Assembly: GCF_000208925.1 (NCBI RefSeq)
Contig: NW_001914892.1
Coordinates: 2,344 to 45,408, forward strand
Source of the DNA: Entamoeba histolytica HM-1:IMSS
Lineage: Eukaryota; Evosea; Mastigamoebida; Endamoebidae
Length of the DNA: 43,065 nt
Direction: 5' to 3'
In this document: positions 20,563 to 30,174 of the stretch, one piece after another
Position numbering within the stretch: the stretch's first letter is position 1
Layout of the letters: each line of letters opens with the position of its first letter
The notes under the pieces: model-generated
What the model was told of the DNA's origin: nothing
What the model saw: only the letters and a program-made list of their open reading frames with translations
Databases searched by the model: none
Translations under genes and position numbers: made by a program

Positions 20563-20998
20563 ATGTTTCCGTTTGTAATTCTTATAAAAAATGTTTTATT
20601 CTAAAATTAATTATTGATTCATAGGACTGTTGTTAGAAGTCCATATTTTGAAAATCAAAAAGATCGAATCAAGAAGCAACTTGAAGAAACAAGAAATACT
20701 ATGGCAAAAAATGTTGAAATGATGACACAAAACATTGCTACAGCAGAAGAATTAGAAGTCCAATCAAATGAGATGTCAATAAATGCTCAACAGTTTAAAA
20801 AACAAGCAATAGTATTGAGAAAAACATATTGGTGGAAGAATTTCAAGGTTTGTTTTTTTTTCTTTTCTTAGTCAGTTATAAATAGAAAAAAATAGATTGA
20901 CACATCATCAGCTTTGGTTACTTATTATTATTTCTTTAATATTAATATTGTGTTTAATTGGTGGAATAGTTACATTAGCTGTAATTAACCTTAAATGA
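20563..20998 (+). CDS. Brevin-type R-SNARE-like protein; join(20563..20570,20625..20847,20912..20998)
   Basis: 105 residues from three exons. Exon 1 is 8 nt (ATG TTT CC). Exon 2 encodes the SNARE motif up to YWWKNFK. Exon 3 encodes the anchor LWLLIIISLILILCLIGG and a short lumenal tail ending INLK. Aligning YWWKNFK with YWWKNLK of VAMP2 gives a gap-free match with correct heptad layers: Val -6, Met -3, Leu +7, Met +14, Ala +18, Phe +21, Ala +25, Leu +28. At the zero layer, where R-SNAREs have Arg, it has Asn39 (codon 20731-20733). There is no longin domain. The family drives membrane fusion as one helix of a four-helix bundle; which transport step is unknown. Confidence 0.85.
20571..20624 (+). 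other. Intron 1 of the SNARE gene (54 nt)
   Basis: Starts GTTTGTAATT and ends GATTCATAG; joins ATGTTTCC to G ACT GTT, keeping frame. Confidence 0.82.
20848..20911 (+). other. Intron 2 of the SNARE gene (64 nt)
   Basis: Starts GTTTGTTTTT and ends CATCATCAG. This CAG is the only nearby acceptor that joins WWKNFK in frame to the hydrophobic anchor LWLLIII; the earlier TAG acceptors give stops or destroy the anchor. Confidence 0.8.
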
Positions 20999-21050
20999 TT
21001 ATGTGAGACTTAAATTATATATTCATTCTTAAACAAGGTGATTGTAATAT

Positions 21051-21332
21051 TTATTTCTTCTTTTCAAATATTATTTCTTCTTCATAGTCTAAATCATCAT
21101 CAAATTTATCTAAAGGAATCGTTTCAATTGGTTTTTCAATAACCCTGTTATTCTCATTATTTGGTGTTGATATTGTATCACTTGTTAGATGGTTTTCATC
21201 TTTCTTTGCAGACTTTCCAAATGATGGCGTTCTTCTTTTTGCCTTTAACTCTTCCAATTTAGGAACGCCATCATTCTGTTTTTGTTCAAACATTTGAGAT
21301 AATCGGGCAATTCGTGATTGGGTTCTTGACAT
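21051..21332 (-). CDS. Small charged protein of unknown function (93 residues)
   Basis: The N-terminal helix SRIARLSQMFEQKQ and a basic stretch ELKAKRRTPSFGKSAKK are followed by a Ser/Thr/Asn-rich linker and a strongly acidic end (DKFDDDLDYEEEIIFEKKK). It looks intrinsically disordered. Codon use is more mixed than in the surrounding spacers and the frame starts and stops cleanly, so I accept it as a gene. It converges with the SNARE gene, 52 bp between stops. I recognise no family. Confidence 0.6.
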   Translation of the reverse strand: MSRTQSRIARLSQMFEQKQNDGVPKLEELKAKRRTPSFGKSAKKDENHLTSDTISTPNNENNRVIEKPIETIPLDKFDDDLDYEEEIIFEKKK

Positions 21333-21558
21333 TTGCTTTTTTAGTTCTACCTATAAAATTAGAATAACTCTAAAAACAAAAAATAGAATAACCAATAAAA
21401 TAAAAAACAAAAATAAAAATAAAAAATAATTAAAATTTTGTTATTTATAAAATGTATTGTTATATAAAAGAATCTTTAAATCTTGTAATCATGACTTGAA
21501 TCTCAGCAAAAATTAAGGGAATATAAAGAAAGTGATCAAAAAGAATGTACATATATTA

Positions 21559-23472
21559 ATGGATAAGAAAGTAGAACAACCAACGATTGTTATTGATGTT
21601 GGAGAATCAAATAGTCATGAAAAAGCGTTTGACGTTATCAGTCCATGTCTCCAAATCAATCCAATTAATCTCACATTTAAGCACATTAGTTATTCAATCA
21701 ATACTTTTGAAATAAATAAAGATTTCTTTCATCATCTTTCTTTTCCAATAAAATTAACAAAGAAAGTAATTTTAGATGATGTTAGTGGATATATAGAAGC
21801 AGGAGAGTTAGTTGCTTTAATGGGAGGAAGTGGTGCAGGGAAATCAACATTATTGGATATTCTTTCTGGCATTAATAAACGAGGAAATATAAGTGGAGAA
21901 GTATTAATTAATAATGAAGATGTAAAAAAATATAAAACATCAATTGGATATGTATCACAAACTGATTATCTAAAAGGTACACAAACAGTAGAAGAAGCGT
22001 TAGATTTCTATATTAAATTAAAAGCACCACTTTCAAGTAGACAGAATGAAAGAAAGATGATTGTTAAAGAAGTATTAGAAGTATTAGATCTTACTAAAAT
22101 CAAAGATTCTTTAATTGGAACCGAGAAAAGAAGAGGAATTAGTGGTGGAGAAAAAAAAAGAGTATCTATTGGTTGTGAATTAGTAACTGAACCTGGTATA
22201 ATGTTTCTTGATGAACCAACTACTGGATTAGATTCATTTAGTTCATTAGCTGTTGTTAATGCATTACAAAAAATGGCACATAAAGGAACAACAATTATAT
22301 GTACAATTCATCAACCAAGACCATTAATATTTCAAAAATTTGATAAGATTATTATGTTAAATCGTGGTCATATGATGTATTTTGGTCCACCAAGTGGATG
22401 TAAATCATTTTTAAAAGAAGCTGGGTTTGAAACAGAAGATAATGTTGCTGATGCATTAATGGATGCTGGTGCATATGAATATGGGAATGACCAAGGAAGA
22501 GAATTATTAGCAGAGAATTTTGGAGGAGAGAAAAAAAGTGTTCAACAAGTATTTGAGAAAAGAAAAACAATAATAGTTAATGAAATTGAAGAAATAAATT
22601 CTGCTGATTTAGAAAAAATGAAGAAAAAAGTAGGAAGACCAGTAGGATTTTATGAATTGATTAAAAGACTAATAATCTCAGATTATCGTGATCCATCACA
22701 AATTTTTGGTCAAATCTTTGCAAAAATATTTTTTTCATTATTAATTGGATCTGTCTTCTTTAATATTCAAAATGACCAACAAGGAATGAGAGATAAAGGA
22801 GGTGTTCTCTTTTTTATTGTTACTTCTCAAGCAATGTCATTAATGGATTATTTAATTCAATTTATAGAAGAACGAACATTAATGAGAAGAGAATCAGGAA
22901 AAGGATTATATAGTATTACATCTTATTATTGTGCATATATTCTTCATTCTATTCCATTTTTAATCTTTTATCCAACATTATATTTAGCTATTGCTTATCC
23001 AATGCTTAATCTTCGTTCTGGTTTTGTTAACTTTTTATGTATGTGGGGAGCATTGGTATTGACAACCTTCACTTCACAAGGAATGTATTATGCAATTGCA
23101 GCAATATCACCAAATGTTACAGTCGCACAAATCATATCCCCTATTTTTATTGTAATTTTGATGATTTTTACAGGATTCTTTATACAAAAAGATAATATTA
23201 TTGGATTTTGGTTATGGGCGTATTATCTTTCTTATTTAAGATATGCATTTGAATTAGTAATGTTAAATCAATTTGATAACATCCCTCTTTTTTGTCAACC
23301 TGATGAATTAGTTGGTGGTCAATGTCCATATACAAGTGGTAGACAATACTTAGACTCTTTACAAATTACTTCTTCAATTCTTGTTGATTATTTTGTACTT
23401 GCTGGGTTTTGTATTGCTTTTAATGTCTTTGTTCTTATTGCACTTCATTTGTTTAATAAAGAAAAGAGGTAA
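21559..23472 (+). CDS. ABCG-type half transporter
   Basis: 637 residues from the ATG at 21559 (the frame is open upstream without an ATG). Reverse order typical of ABCG: ATP-binding domain first, membrane domain second. Walker A GGSGAGKST (about 89-97), Q-loop in GYVSQTD, signature ISGGEKKR (194-201), Walker B IMFLDEPTTGLDS (Asp218-Glu219), switch His in TIHQP (250). The C-terminal half is an ABC2-type membrane domain with about six hydrophobic segments and an extracellular Cys-containing loop near the end (FCQPDELVGGQCPY). Half transporters work as dimers, usually exporting lipids, sterols or drugs at the plasma membrane or vesicles; the substrate here is unknown. Confidence 0.93.
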   Translation: MDKKVEQPTIVIDVGESNSHEKAFDVISPCLQINPINLTFKHISYSINTFEINKDFFHHLSFPIKLTKKVILDDVSGYIEAGELVALMGGSGAGKSTLLDILSGINKRGNISGEVLINNEDVKKYKTSIGYVSQTDYLKGTQTVEEALDFYIKLKAPLSSRQNERKMIVKEVLEVLDLTKIKDSLIGTEKRRGISGGEKKRVSIGCELVTEPGIMFLDEPTTGLDSFSSLAVVNALQKMAHKGTTIICTIHQPRPLIFQKFDKIIMLNRGHMMYFGPPSGCKSFLKEAGFETEDNVADALMDAGAYEYGNDQGRELLAENFGGEKKSVQQVFEKRKTIIVNEIEEINSADLEKMKKKVGRPVGFYELIKRLIISDYRDPSQIFGQIFAKIFFSLLIGSVFFNIQNDQQGMRDKGGVLFFIVTSQAMSLMDYLIQFIEERTLMRRESGKGLYSITSYYCAYILHSIPFLIFYPTLYLAIAYPMLNLRSGFVNFLCMWGALVLTTFTSQGMYYAIAAISPNVTVAQIISPIFIVILMIFTGFFIQKDNIIGFWLWAYYLSYLRYAFELVMLNQFDNIPLFCQPDELVGGQCPYTSGRQYLDSLQITSSILVDYFVLAGFCIAFNVFVLIALHLFNKEKR

Positions 23473-23595
23473 TATATAACTAAATATTATACTATAATTT
23501 ATTATAAAATAAATTATTATGTTAAACCACGTCATTCCATTCACTTTTCTTTCTTTTTCCATAAAAATTGCAACAAAAAACTAGAAAAACCTAAA

Positions 23596-26331
23596 ATGAA
23601 CCAACCAGTGGAAGATGTTCTAAAAGCAATTTCTGTATTATATTCACCACAACAAATACCTGAAGAAACAACAAAAGCAGATCAGTATTTACAAGAATTT
23701 ATGAAAACTAAAGAAGCATGGCAAGTTATTCCATTGTTATTAACAAGTGAACCAACTGTTGCATTTTATCAACAACGAATTTATTATGGAGCAATTATAT
23801 TAAAGAAGAAAGTGTGTTATAATTTCAAAGAAATAGAGAATTTTGATGAACTATTTAAATTTATATTAAAGTGTTTATCTGTATATAAAAATCAAAAAAT
23901 GATTACATCTCATCTTGCACAATCATTAGCAGCGTTATGCGTCCAGTCAAATTCATGGAATGATTATTTCCCTTTAATTATACAAAATTTACCTATCACT
24001 GATACTTCAAATATTCCTGTTTTATTATTAATGTTTTCTTCAATAGCTGAGGCAAATAAGAAATTACCATTCGCAAAGAAAGAATATCTTTATTCATTAC
24101 ATGATAATTTAATTCATACATCACCAACAATACTTGATTTTATTCAACGTTCATTTGTTTTATTTCCAGGAAATGCTTTAGACTGTTTTAATAGTTGGAT
24201 TCAAAACCTTGATATTTCTATTTCATTATTAAATCAATGTCAAATCATTCAAATGATTTTTGAAGGAATTAAACAAAAAAATTTAAGAGAACGTTCATCA
24301 GATTCATTTTATTATTTTATGAAGAAAATTCGTTCAATTAATGAGAAAACAACTGATGAAGAAGTTGGAATATGTATTAATATAGTTCAATATGTTCTTA
24401 AACAATTAATAACAAATATATCTTCCATTGTTCAAACAACTCAAGGAGATATTGAAGATTTTGAATGGGTAAGTGATTTTTATTGTTCTTTAGGATTTGT
24501 ATTAACAACATATATTGATAAAATTGATTCTAATCAATTTATTATGTATTATAGACTATTAGATCAATTCACTTGTATTAGGTCTATTCGAAATATAACA
24601 AGAATCACTGATGTTGTTGTTGATTTAACTGACTTTCTTAATGAAACAGCACATGAAAATATGAGAGAGAAAATATGCTTTGCATTAACAGAAACATTTG
24701 TTTCAATGTTTGAACATGTTTTAAGAGTACAAACACCTTTAATAGATAATGGAGATCAAGAAGAACTTCTTGATTTTATTGATTTTAGAAAAGATGTTAT
24801 TAGTGAGTTTGTAAGAAGGTCATGTGATATTGTTCCATGTCCATTATTATTAGATACAATCTCATCTATTTGTGTTTCAACAATACCAAATCAATTAGAT
24901 ATTGCAGAAGCATCATTGTTTTGTTTTAGGTCTTTAGCAAGAGTATTAAGTGAATATAAATCAGAAATGGTATTATCTATTCTTCAATCTATTGTTAAAA
25001 TTGAATCAACTAATCTTCATTTTCTTCATACTTCAGTATTTTGTGTTGGTAGATATTGTGATTGGATACATAATTATGCACCTACGTTTGCACCTACTGC
25101 TCTTCAGTATATTCTTAAATATATTAATATTCCTGAACTTATTGAACCAGTAGCAATTTCATTTGAAAATATGTGTGATGGTTGTGCTGTTGATTTCATT
25201 CCATTAATTGATGTAATCTCACAAACATTCTCATCTGTTTATCAACAAATGCCACAATCATGGAAAGTTGGTGGAGTTAATGGGTCATTTAGTAGTTTAA
25301 TAAATGGTTATTGTTTAGTTTTAGAAAAACAACCATTTGAAATTAAACTAAAATATATAGAAACATTTATCCCACCACTCGTTAAATCATTATCTCAACC
25401 AATATCACCTGAATTAATGACAGCGCTTATTAGAATATTAACTTCATGGTTTGACTCTGGTGTTAAATTAAATTTACAAAATATCACTATCTCATTTTTA
25501 CAAAAGTATGATGTTATTCCTACTCTCTTTAGACTAATGGAATTTGCTATTCAAAATAAAAATGAGTCATTAATAGAAGATATCGCTTCTTGTATTAGAT
25601 ATTTGTTCTTCTTTATTGGTTCATCTATTGTAGATTTCACTCAAACAATTTCTACTCAAATGGTTCAATGGTGGCAAAATACTCATTTAGCCTCTATTGT
25701 TAAAATGTATTCTTTCCTTATACGAGCTCTTAAACGTGAAGATGACCGCTCTCATAACCCCTTATGTAAAAATTATTGTTTTACTTTTATTCCACCAGTT
25801 CTTGACACGATATTCCAATTTGTTCTTGTTCAACCAAAAAGTAGTTATACTGATGTTATTACAGAATGTTTTATTATTATTTCTCAATTACTTGACAAAT
25901 ATCCATTAGAATTCTCTGACTCAATCCTTCAACAACGATTTATTCCATGGTCATTAAATGTGTTAGATACAATGAGCGGTGAAACTTTTGGAACAGTAGT
26001 TGATTCAATGATTCTTTTCTTCCACTCCAACAGAAGTTCATATTCAAATACTTATCTTCAAAATGAAGGAGAAACTTTAATAAGAAGTTTATTATCAAAT
26101 GCCCGTAAATTTACAACTAAAACAAAAAGGGAAAAAGTTATTGATTTAATGAGTTTATTATACGAACAAAATCCAGAACTTATTTCTCATAAAACGTCAT
26201 TAGTAATTCAAAACGAATATAATTTCCTTCCAATTGAAATCATCAATTCATTTGCAAGTATAAAAATGAAAAAGACTGATTATCAATACCTATTAGATGA
26301 TTTCTTTTATATTTGCAGAGAAACTGCTTAA
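23596..26331 (+). CDS. Importin-beta family nuclear transport receptor, TNPO3/IPO13 type
   Basis: 911 residues, intron-free, the size of transportin-3 (about 923). The N-terminus shows the expected helices: VEDVLKAISVLYSP, DQYLQEFMKTKEAWQVIPLLL (family: A..WL..FQ.S..AW.V...LL) and FYQQRIYYGAIILKKKV (family: ...FAA..L..K), then an exportin-1-like domain with SHLAQSLAALCVQSNSW, where family members have similar spacing. The rest is HEAT-repeat helices. In other organisms TNPO3 imports SR splicing proteins and IPO13 carries mixed cargo in both directions, with RanGTP. Which one this is cannot be decided by eye. The leader is A-rich, with no intron signs. Confidence 0.82.
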   Translation: MNQPVEDVLKAISVLYSPQQIPEETTKADQYLQEFMKTKEAWQVIPLLLTSEPTVAFYQQRIYYGAIILKKKVCYNFKEIENFDELFKFILKCLSVYKNQKMITSHLAQSLAALCVQSNSWNDYFPLIIQNLPITDTSNIPVLLLMFSSIAEANKKLPFAKKEYLYSLHDNLIHTSPTILDFIQRSFVLFPGNALDCFNSWIQNLDISISLLNQCQIIQMIFEGIKQKNLRERSSDSFYYFMKKIRSINEKTTDEEVGICINIVQYVLKQLITNISSIVQTTQGDIEDFEWVSDFYCSLGFVLTTYIDKIDSNQFIMYYRLLDQFTCIRSIRNITRITDVVVDLTDFLNETAHENMREKICFALTETFVSMFEHVLRVQTPLIDNGDQEELLDFIDFRKDVISEFVRRSCDIVPCPLLLDTISSICVSTIPNQLDIAEASLFCFRSLARVLSEYKSEMVLSILQSIVKIESTNLHFLHTSVFCVGRYCDWIHNYAPTFAPTALQYILKYINIPELIEPVAISFENMCDGCAVDFIPLIDVISQTFSSVYQQMPQSWKVGGVNGSFSSLINGYCLVLEKQPFEIKLKYIETFIPPLVKSLSQPISPELMTALIRILTSWFDSGVKLNLQNITISFLQKYDVIPTLFRLMEFAIQNKNESLIEDIASCIRYLFFFIGSSIVDFTQTISTQMVQWWQNTHLASIVKMYSFLIRALKREDDRSHNPLCKNYCFTFIPPVLDTIFQFVLVQPKSSYTDVITECFIIISQLLDKYPLEFSDSILQQRFIPWSLNVLDTMSGETFGTVVDSMILFFHSNRSSYSNTYLQNEGETLIRSLLSNARKFTTKTKREKVIDLMSLLYEQNPELISHKTSLVIQNEYNFLPIEIINSFASIKMKKTDYQYLLDDFFYICRETA

Positions 26332-26425
26332 CAAGTAATTTAGACTCTTTCTTTTATTTTTTTAAATTAAATCCATTCTTCTTTCTTCTTTTAAACCATG
26401 AAAAATAATAAAAGTAATTATTTTA

Positions 26426-27109
26426 TTAATGTTCAATCATCTTAACGTTTTTTGATTGTATAATTAACTCTATTTCTTTGTTTAATTTCCAACAACTATC
26501 CAACGCAATAGAAAGACAACTAGAAATATCTTGTGGATCTAATACTCCACTCATATAAATTTGAGTGATAGAAGAGTTAGATGGAATACATGCAATTAGA
26601 ACTGATCCTTCTTTTTTCTCTTCTTCAAGTGCCGTTGGATCAACAATAACTTGGTTATATATTGGCAATTTAACAACTGTTGTTGCAATGATAATGCTAT
26701 CCATTTGAATTTCTGAATCAAATAATGCCAATGAACTAGAATTGATTATGCTATCTTCAACACTTCCATCTTGCTCCATAACAAATACTTGTAAACAAAT
26801 AATTTTTCCTTTATTGCTTTCTTGATTAATACGAGAAACTAATGACTGTGTTAAGATTTCTTGAAGCTCAACTTCTTTTCTTTTGTTGAGTAAGTCATTG
26901 TTCCCAAACTGAGCAAATGTCACTTTTACTGTAAATTCAAAATCTATTGATTCATCTTGTGTTTTGATTTGTACAGATGATATGACTTTACTGTTTTCTT
27001 TTTGTATTAAACAGCTTCCTTTTGCTCCACTGATCACTCCAATTTTGATTGTTGTTGCACGAATTTCATTTGCTTCTCTTCCATCCCCTCTTTTGATAAC
27101 TTCTTCCAT
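26426..27109 (-). CDS. RNA exosome RNase PH-like subunit, Mtr3/EXOSC6-like
   Basis: 227 residues. The RNase PH fold shows GDGREANEIRATTIKIGVISGAKGSCLIQKENSKVISSV at the N-terminus, then LQVFVMEQDGS and NSSSLALFDSEIQMDS, with DPTALEEE...VLIACIPS near the end. 'ISGAKGS' and 'DPT-LEEE' match Mtr3/EXOSC6 better than Rrp41 or Rrp46. These proteins form the six-subunit ring of the RNA exosome; in eukaryotes the ring is usually inactive and guides RNA to Rrp44/Rrp6. The catalytic residues of active RNase PH are not obvious here, which fits a structural subunit. It converges with the karyopherin gene. Confidence 0.8.
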   Translation of the reverse strand: MEEVIKRGDGREANEIRATTIKIGVISGAKGSCLIQKENSKVISSVQIKTQDESIDFEFTVKVTFAQFGNNDLLNKRKEVELQEILTQSLVSRINQESNKGKIICLQVFVMEQDGSVEDSIINSSSLALFDSEIQMDSIIIATTVVKLPIYNQVIVDPTALEEEKKEGSVLIACIPSNSSITQIYMSGVLDPQDISSCLSIALDSCWKLNKEIELIIQSKNVKMIEH

Positions 27110-29400
27110 TTTCCGTTGTTTATTATTTTTTTGTTATTTTTTAAATTTTTCTTTTTTTTTTATTTTATTACATTGATATATATAACGAAGTTTTATTTTT
27201 ATGATAATTTCTGTTTTAAACAAAGAGTGAATAAAAACACAGATAATGTACTTCTTGTTTTCTTGATACAATGAATATTAATCAAATATTATTATTTATT
27301 CTATAAACTTCTTACTTTTATAATGTTAAAATAATAAACAAATAGTTGTTTTTACATAAATGTACAGAGTCACATTAAAATATGATGGATTTTTTTCAAT
27401 ATATCCATTATTGTATTAGTTATTATAATGTAATTTATTAAAAGTAAAAAACATTTGATTTCATTCATAAATATTGTGTATAATGAGCATATAATTATTT
27501 TTAAAATATTTTAACACTATTTCATAAGTTAAACTGAATGAGTAAATATTCATTTAACTAGTCTTTTCATTCTCTTAAAGACTTTTTATTTTTTTTTTTG
27601 GTTAACCTCTTTAGAGAGATTCTTGGAATTACATTTTATTTAAAAATTGAATGATTTATTGTGTTTTCTTTTGTTATGATAATAAAATATAATACAAGTG
27701 TTACATTTCTATGTACCTTCTATTCTTTAATGTAAAATACTGAAAGTTATTTATTTTTTTTTAATAAATAGTGAGTAATAATGAAGAAGATCATAAACAG
27801 CACATTGATACATACAACAACAAATTATTAATATTTAAAAAAGGTTAAAAGAAATAACTTCATATAAAAATAAAATATTTTTATTGATACTATTCTTCTG
27901 AAATTTATATGATTAAAATAATTATTAATATGTTTATTCTTATTACACTAAACTCTCAAACATTTTATGTTGTTATAAAATCAGAAATTAATTTATAATT
28001 ACTTCTTTATGGTATTTCTATTATTAATATTTATAATTAATATGTATATTGTACTTTTATAGTATGTTAGTTGATCCTCACCTCTATAACTTCAATGTAT
28101 GTTTTTATTAAATATAACTTCATTTTAAATATCTTGTTTTTGGTATTATAATGAAGAAGTAAGTAACATTACTCTTACTAACTTCTAACTTTTAAACGTA
28201 TATTCATTACTTTGTTTATTTATCAATAAAAGTGTTGTTATGAAAGAATTAATTGAAGTAATAAAATGGATTGTTAAAAAAGAGTGATGTTATACTATAT
28301 TTCAACCCAGAAAGAAAAGTTTTTAATCAACCCATTGAATTTGTATTTTATGTGTTTATTAATATAATCATTTTCTATTGATATTTATTGATGAACAAAA
28401 CATTGTTGTGATTATGTAGCACTTTCTGGTTTATTCTGGCAAGAATTAATAAGTGGTAGTACCTGAAAATTTATTATATGAAATATACTAAAATGAGTAT
28501 TAGATTTATTATTTACATCCCTAAAATATCGTAATACAATGAAAAGATATTTGAAAATTCTATTTCAACATAACCATTATTCTTATTCTTTACTTATTTG
28601 AATTAATTTCATTTTGTTTAAGTGAAAGCAACTTAAATACTTACAAAATAAATATTGTTTAACAATACTGTTAATTCAAAAGAATCGACATACAGTTCAT
28701 TCAGTTGTACTACCAACTTTACATAATTTACTAAATGTTTATTCATTGGTTTATCAATAGAACTATGACATATTCACATCCTATTTCTTTATTTTCCAAT
28801 AATTCAAAAACTACTTTATTCAATATAAGAGAGATAAATTCATTGCAATAGCTTTTCAATAACACATTGACTTAATTCAGTATACAAAATCTTATTTATC
28901 TTTTAGATATATTTTAATAGTACATTTCTTTGAGTAATTAGTCTTGAATGATAACAATAAATGACTTTTCAAAAAGTACGTTCTTTTTCGACTTATGAAT
29001 TACTCTTATCTGTAATACTCATAATCTCTATCTTATATAACTATAAATTATTTAACTTTATGCTTTGTTAGTATTTTTGATATACATAAAGAAGATTGAT
29101 GTATGCGTGTAGTTAAATTATTAACATTACTTTATAACATCACATGAATATTTCAAAATATCTGTTGAGAGTCAATACCTAATGAATAAAATAATGAAAT
29201 TTAGAAATTTATTTAAGTATTTCTGACTTAACAAAAATTATGTGAACATTCTTCTCCAAAGTGCTTAGTCCAAATGACAATTACAATGTGAGTATTTGTA
29301 ATTTATTAGAATGTGATGATTACAGAAGAAAGTTTTAGAAAGGATTAAGAGTTAATCCTAGTTGATAATAATTAAAACCAGTCAAGAAAAACGGTATTTA
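27110..29400. other. Gene-free AT-rich region of about 2.3 kb
   Basis: No frame with protein-like content on either strand and no obvious tandem or inverted repeat. Two less AT-rich spots (about 28,410-28,465 and 29,240-29,400) have mixed base use but no recognisable RNA structure. Confidence 0.5.
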
Positions 29401-29676
29401 TCAATTAAATCTTTTTACTTTCTCTGTTGAAAATGATAGTTCATAGAAATATTTGTAATACTCTGACCCAAATAATTCGGTTGTAAGTAAGGCATTTATT
29501 TGTTCATCGTTTATGTTAATTTCATTAAATTTATACTCAGTGATTTCCTCTTTTCTCTTCGGTAATTTTTTATTCCTTTGATTACTTACCTCAACAGGCA
29601 AGACTTCTTTTGACTCAAATACAGTGATTGTTTTTAGAGGTTCGTTTAATGACCATTTGGGTTTCTTTTCTTCCAT
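29401..29676 (-). CDS. Small protein of unknown function (91 residues)
   Basis: A single frame with balanced amino-acid use, unlike the flanking spacers. It begins MEEKKPKWSLNEPLKTITVF, has a Lys/Arg-rich centre (NQRNKKLPKRKEE) and a helical, aromatic C-terminal part (INALLTTELFGSEYYKYFYELSFS). No membrane segment, signal peptide or metal motif. Isolated between a 2.3-kb spacer and the divergent PEPCK promoter. I do not recognise the family; an upstream exon cannot be excluded, though no GTTTGT donor is visible nearby. Confidence 0.6.
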   Translation of the reverse strand: MEEKKPKWSLNEPLKTITVFESKEVLPVEVSNQRNKKLPKRKEEITEYKFNEININDEQINALLTTELFGSEYYKYFYELSFSTEKVKRFN

Positions 29677-30174
29677 TTCTTAACAACTGAACCATTATGA
29701 GATTTAGAAACCCATCTCTTTACCTCTCAACACAATGACATTAAACACTGTTTAACATTGTTTTATTAATTGAAGAAAAAACAGATTGTATTGAATTAGA
29801 GGGAATTATTTGAGTATTAAAGAATTGGATAGGTGCTTGCTTATTAACGAAAAGCAAAGTGGTGAGGAGTGAAAGTAGTCAGGTAAACTTAGTATTTGTT
29901 TTAAGACAAAGAGATTTTCTATCTAAACAAGCAAAAAGTGAGCAACATAACTACCTCAAAATCCCGAAAGAAGACACAAAAAAAGAGAAAAACCAAGGAA
30001 GAACAGAAATGGAAAAGTTGAAAAAACTATGAAAAGAAGAAAAGAAGTAAGAAAGCAGAGAAAAGTAAATGGAAAGAAGATAAAAATGAAAAGAAGTGGA
30101 ACCAAATCATCAAGATTTGGCAGAATAATTAAAAGATCAAAAGATAACTTTAAAAGTTATTCACAATTATTAAC
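29677..30174. other. Upstream region of PPi-PEPCK, purine-rich on the plus strand
   Basis: About 500 bp between divergent genes. From about 29,980 the plus strand becomes strongly purine-rich and contains an open Lys/Arg-rich frame (30029-30247) overlapping the PEPCK start in another frame. I read this as leader or promoter, with the frame as a possible uORF at best. Confidence 0.45.

Noticed and set aside
26426..27109. Rrp41 as identity of the exosome subunit
   Set aside because: The AKGS and DPT-LEEE blocks fit Mtr3/EXOSC6 better; still only a by-eye choice.
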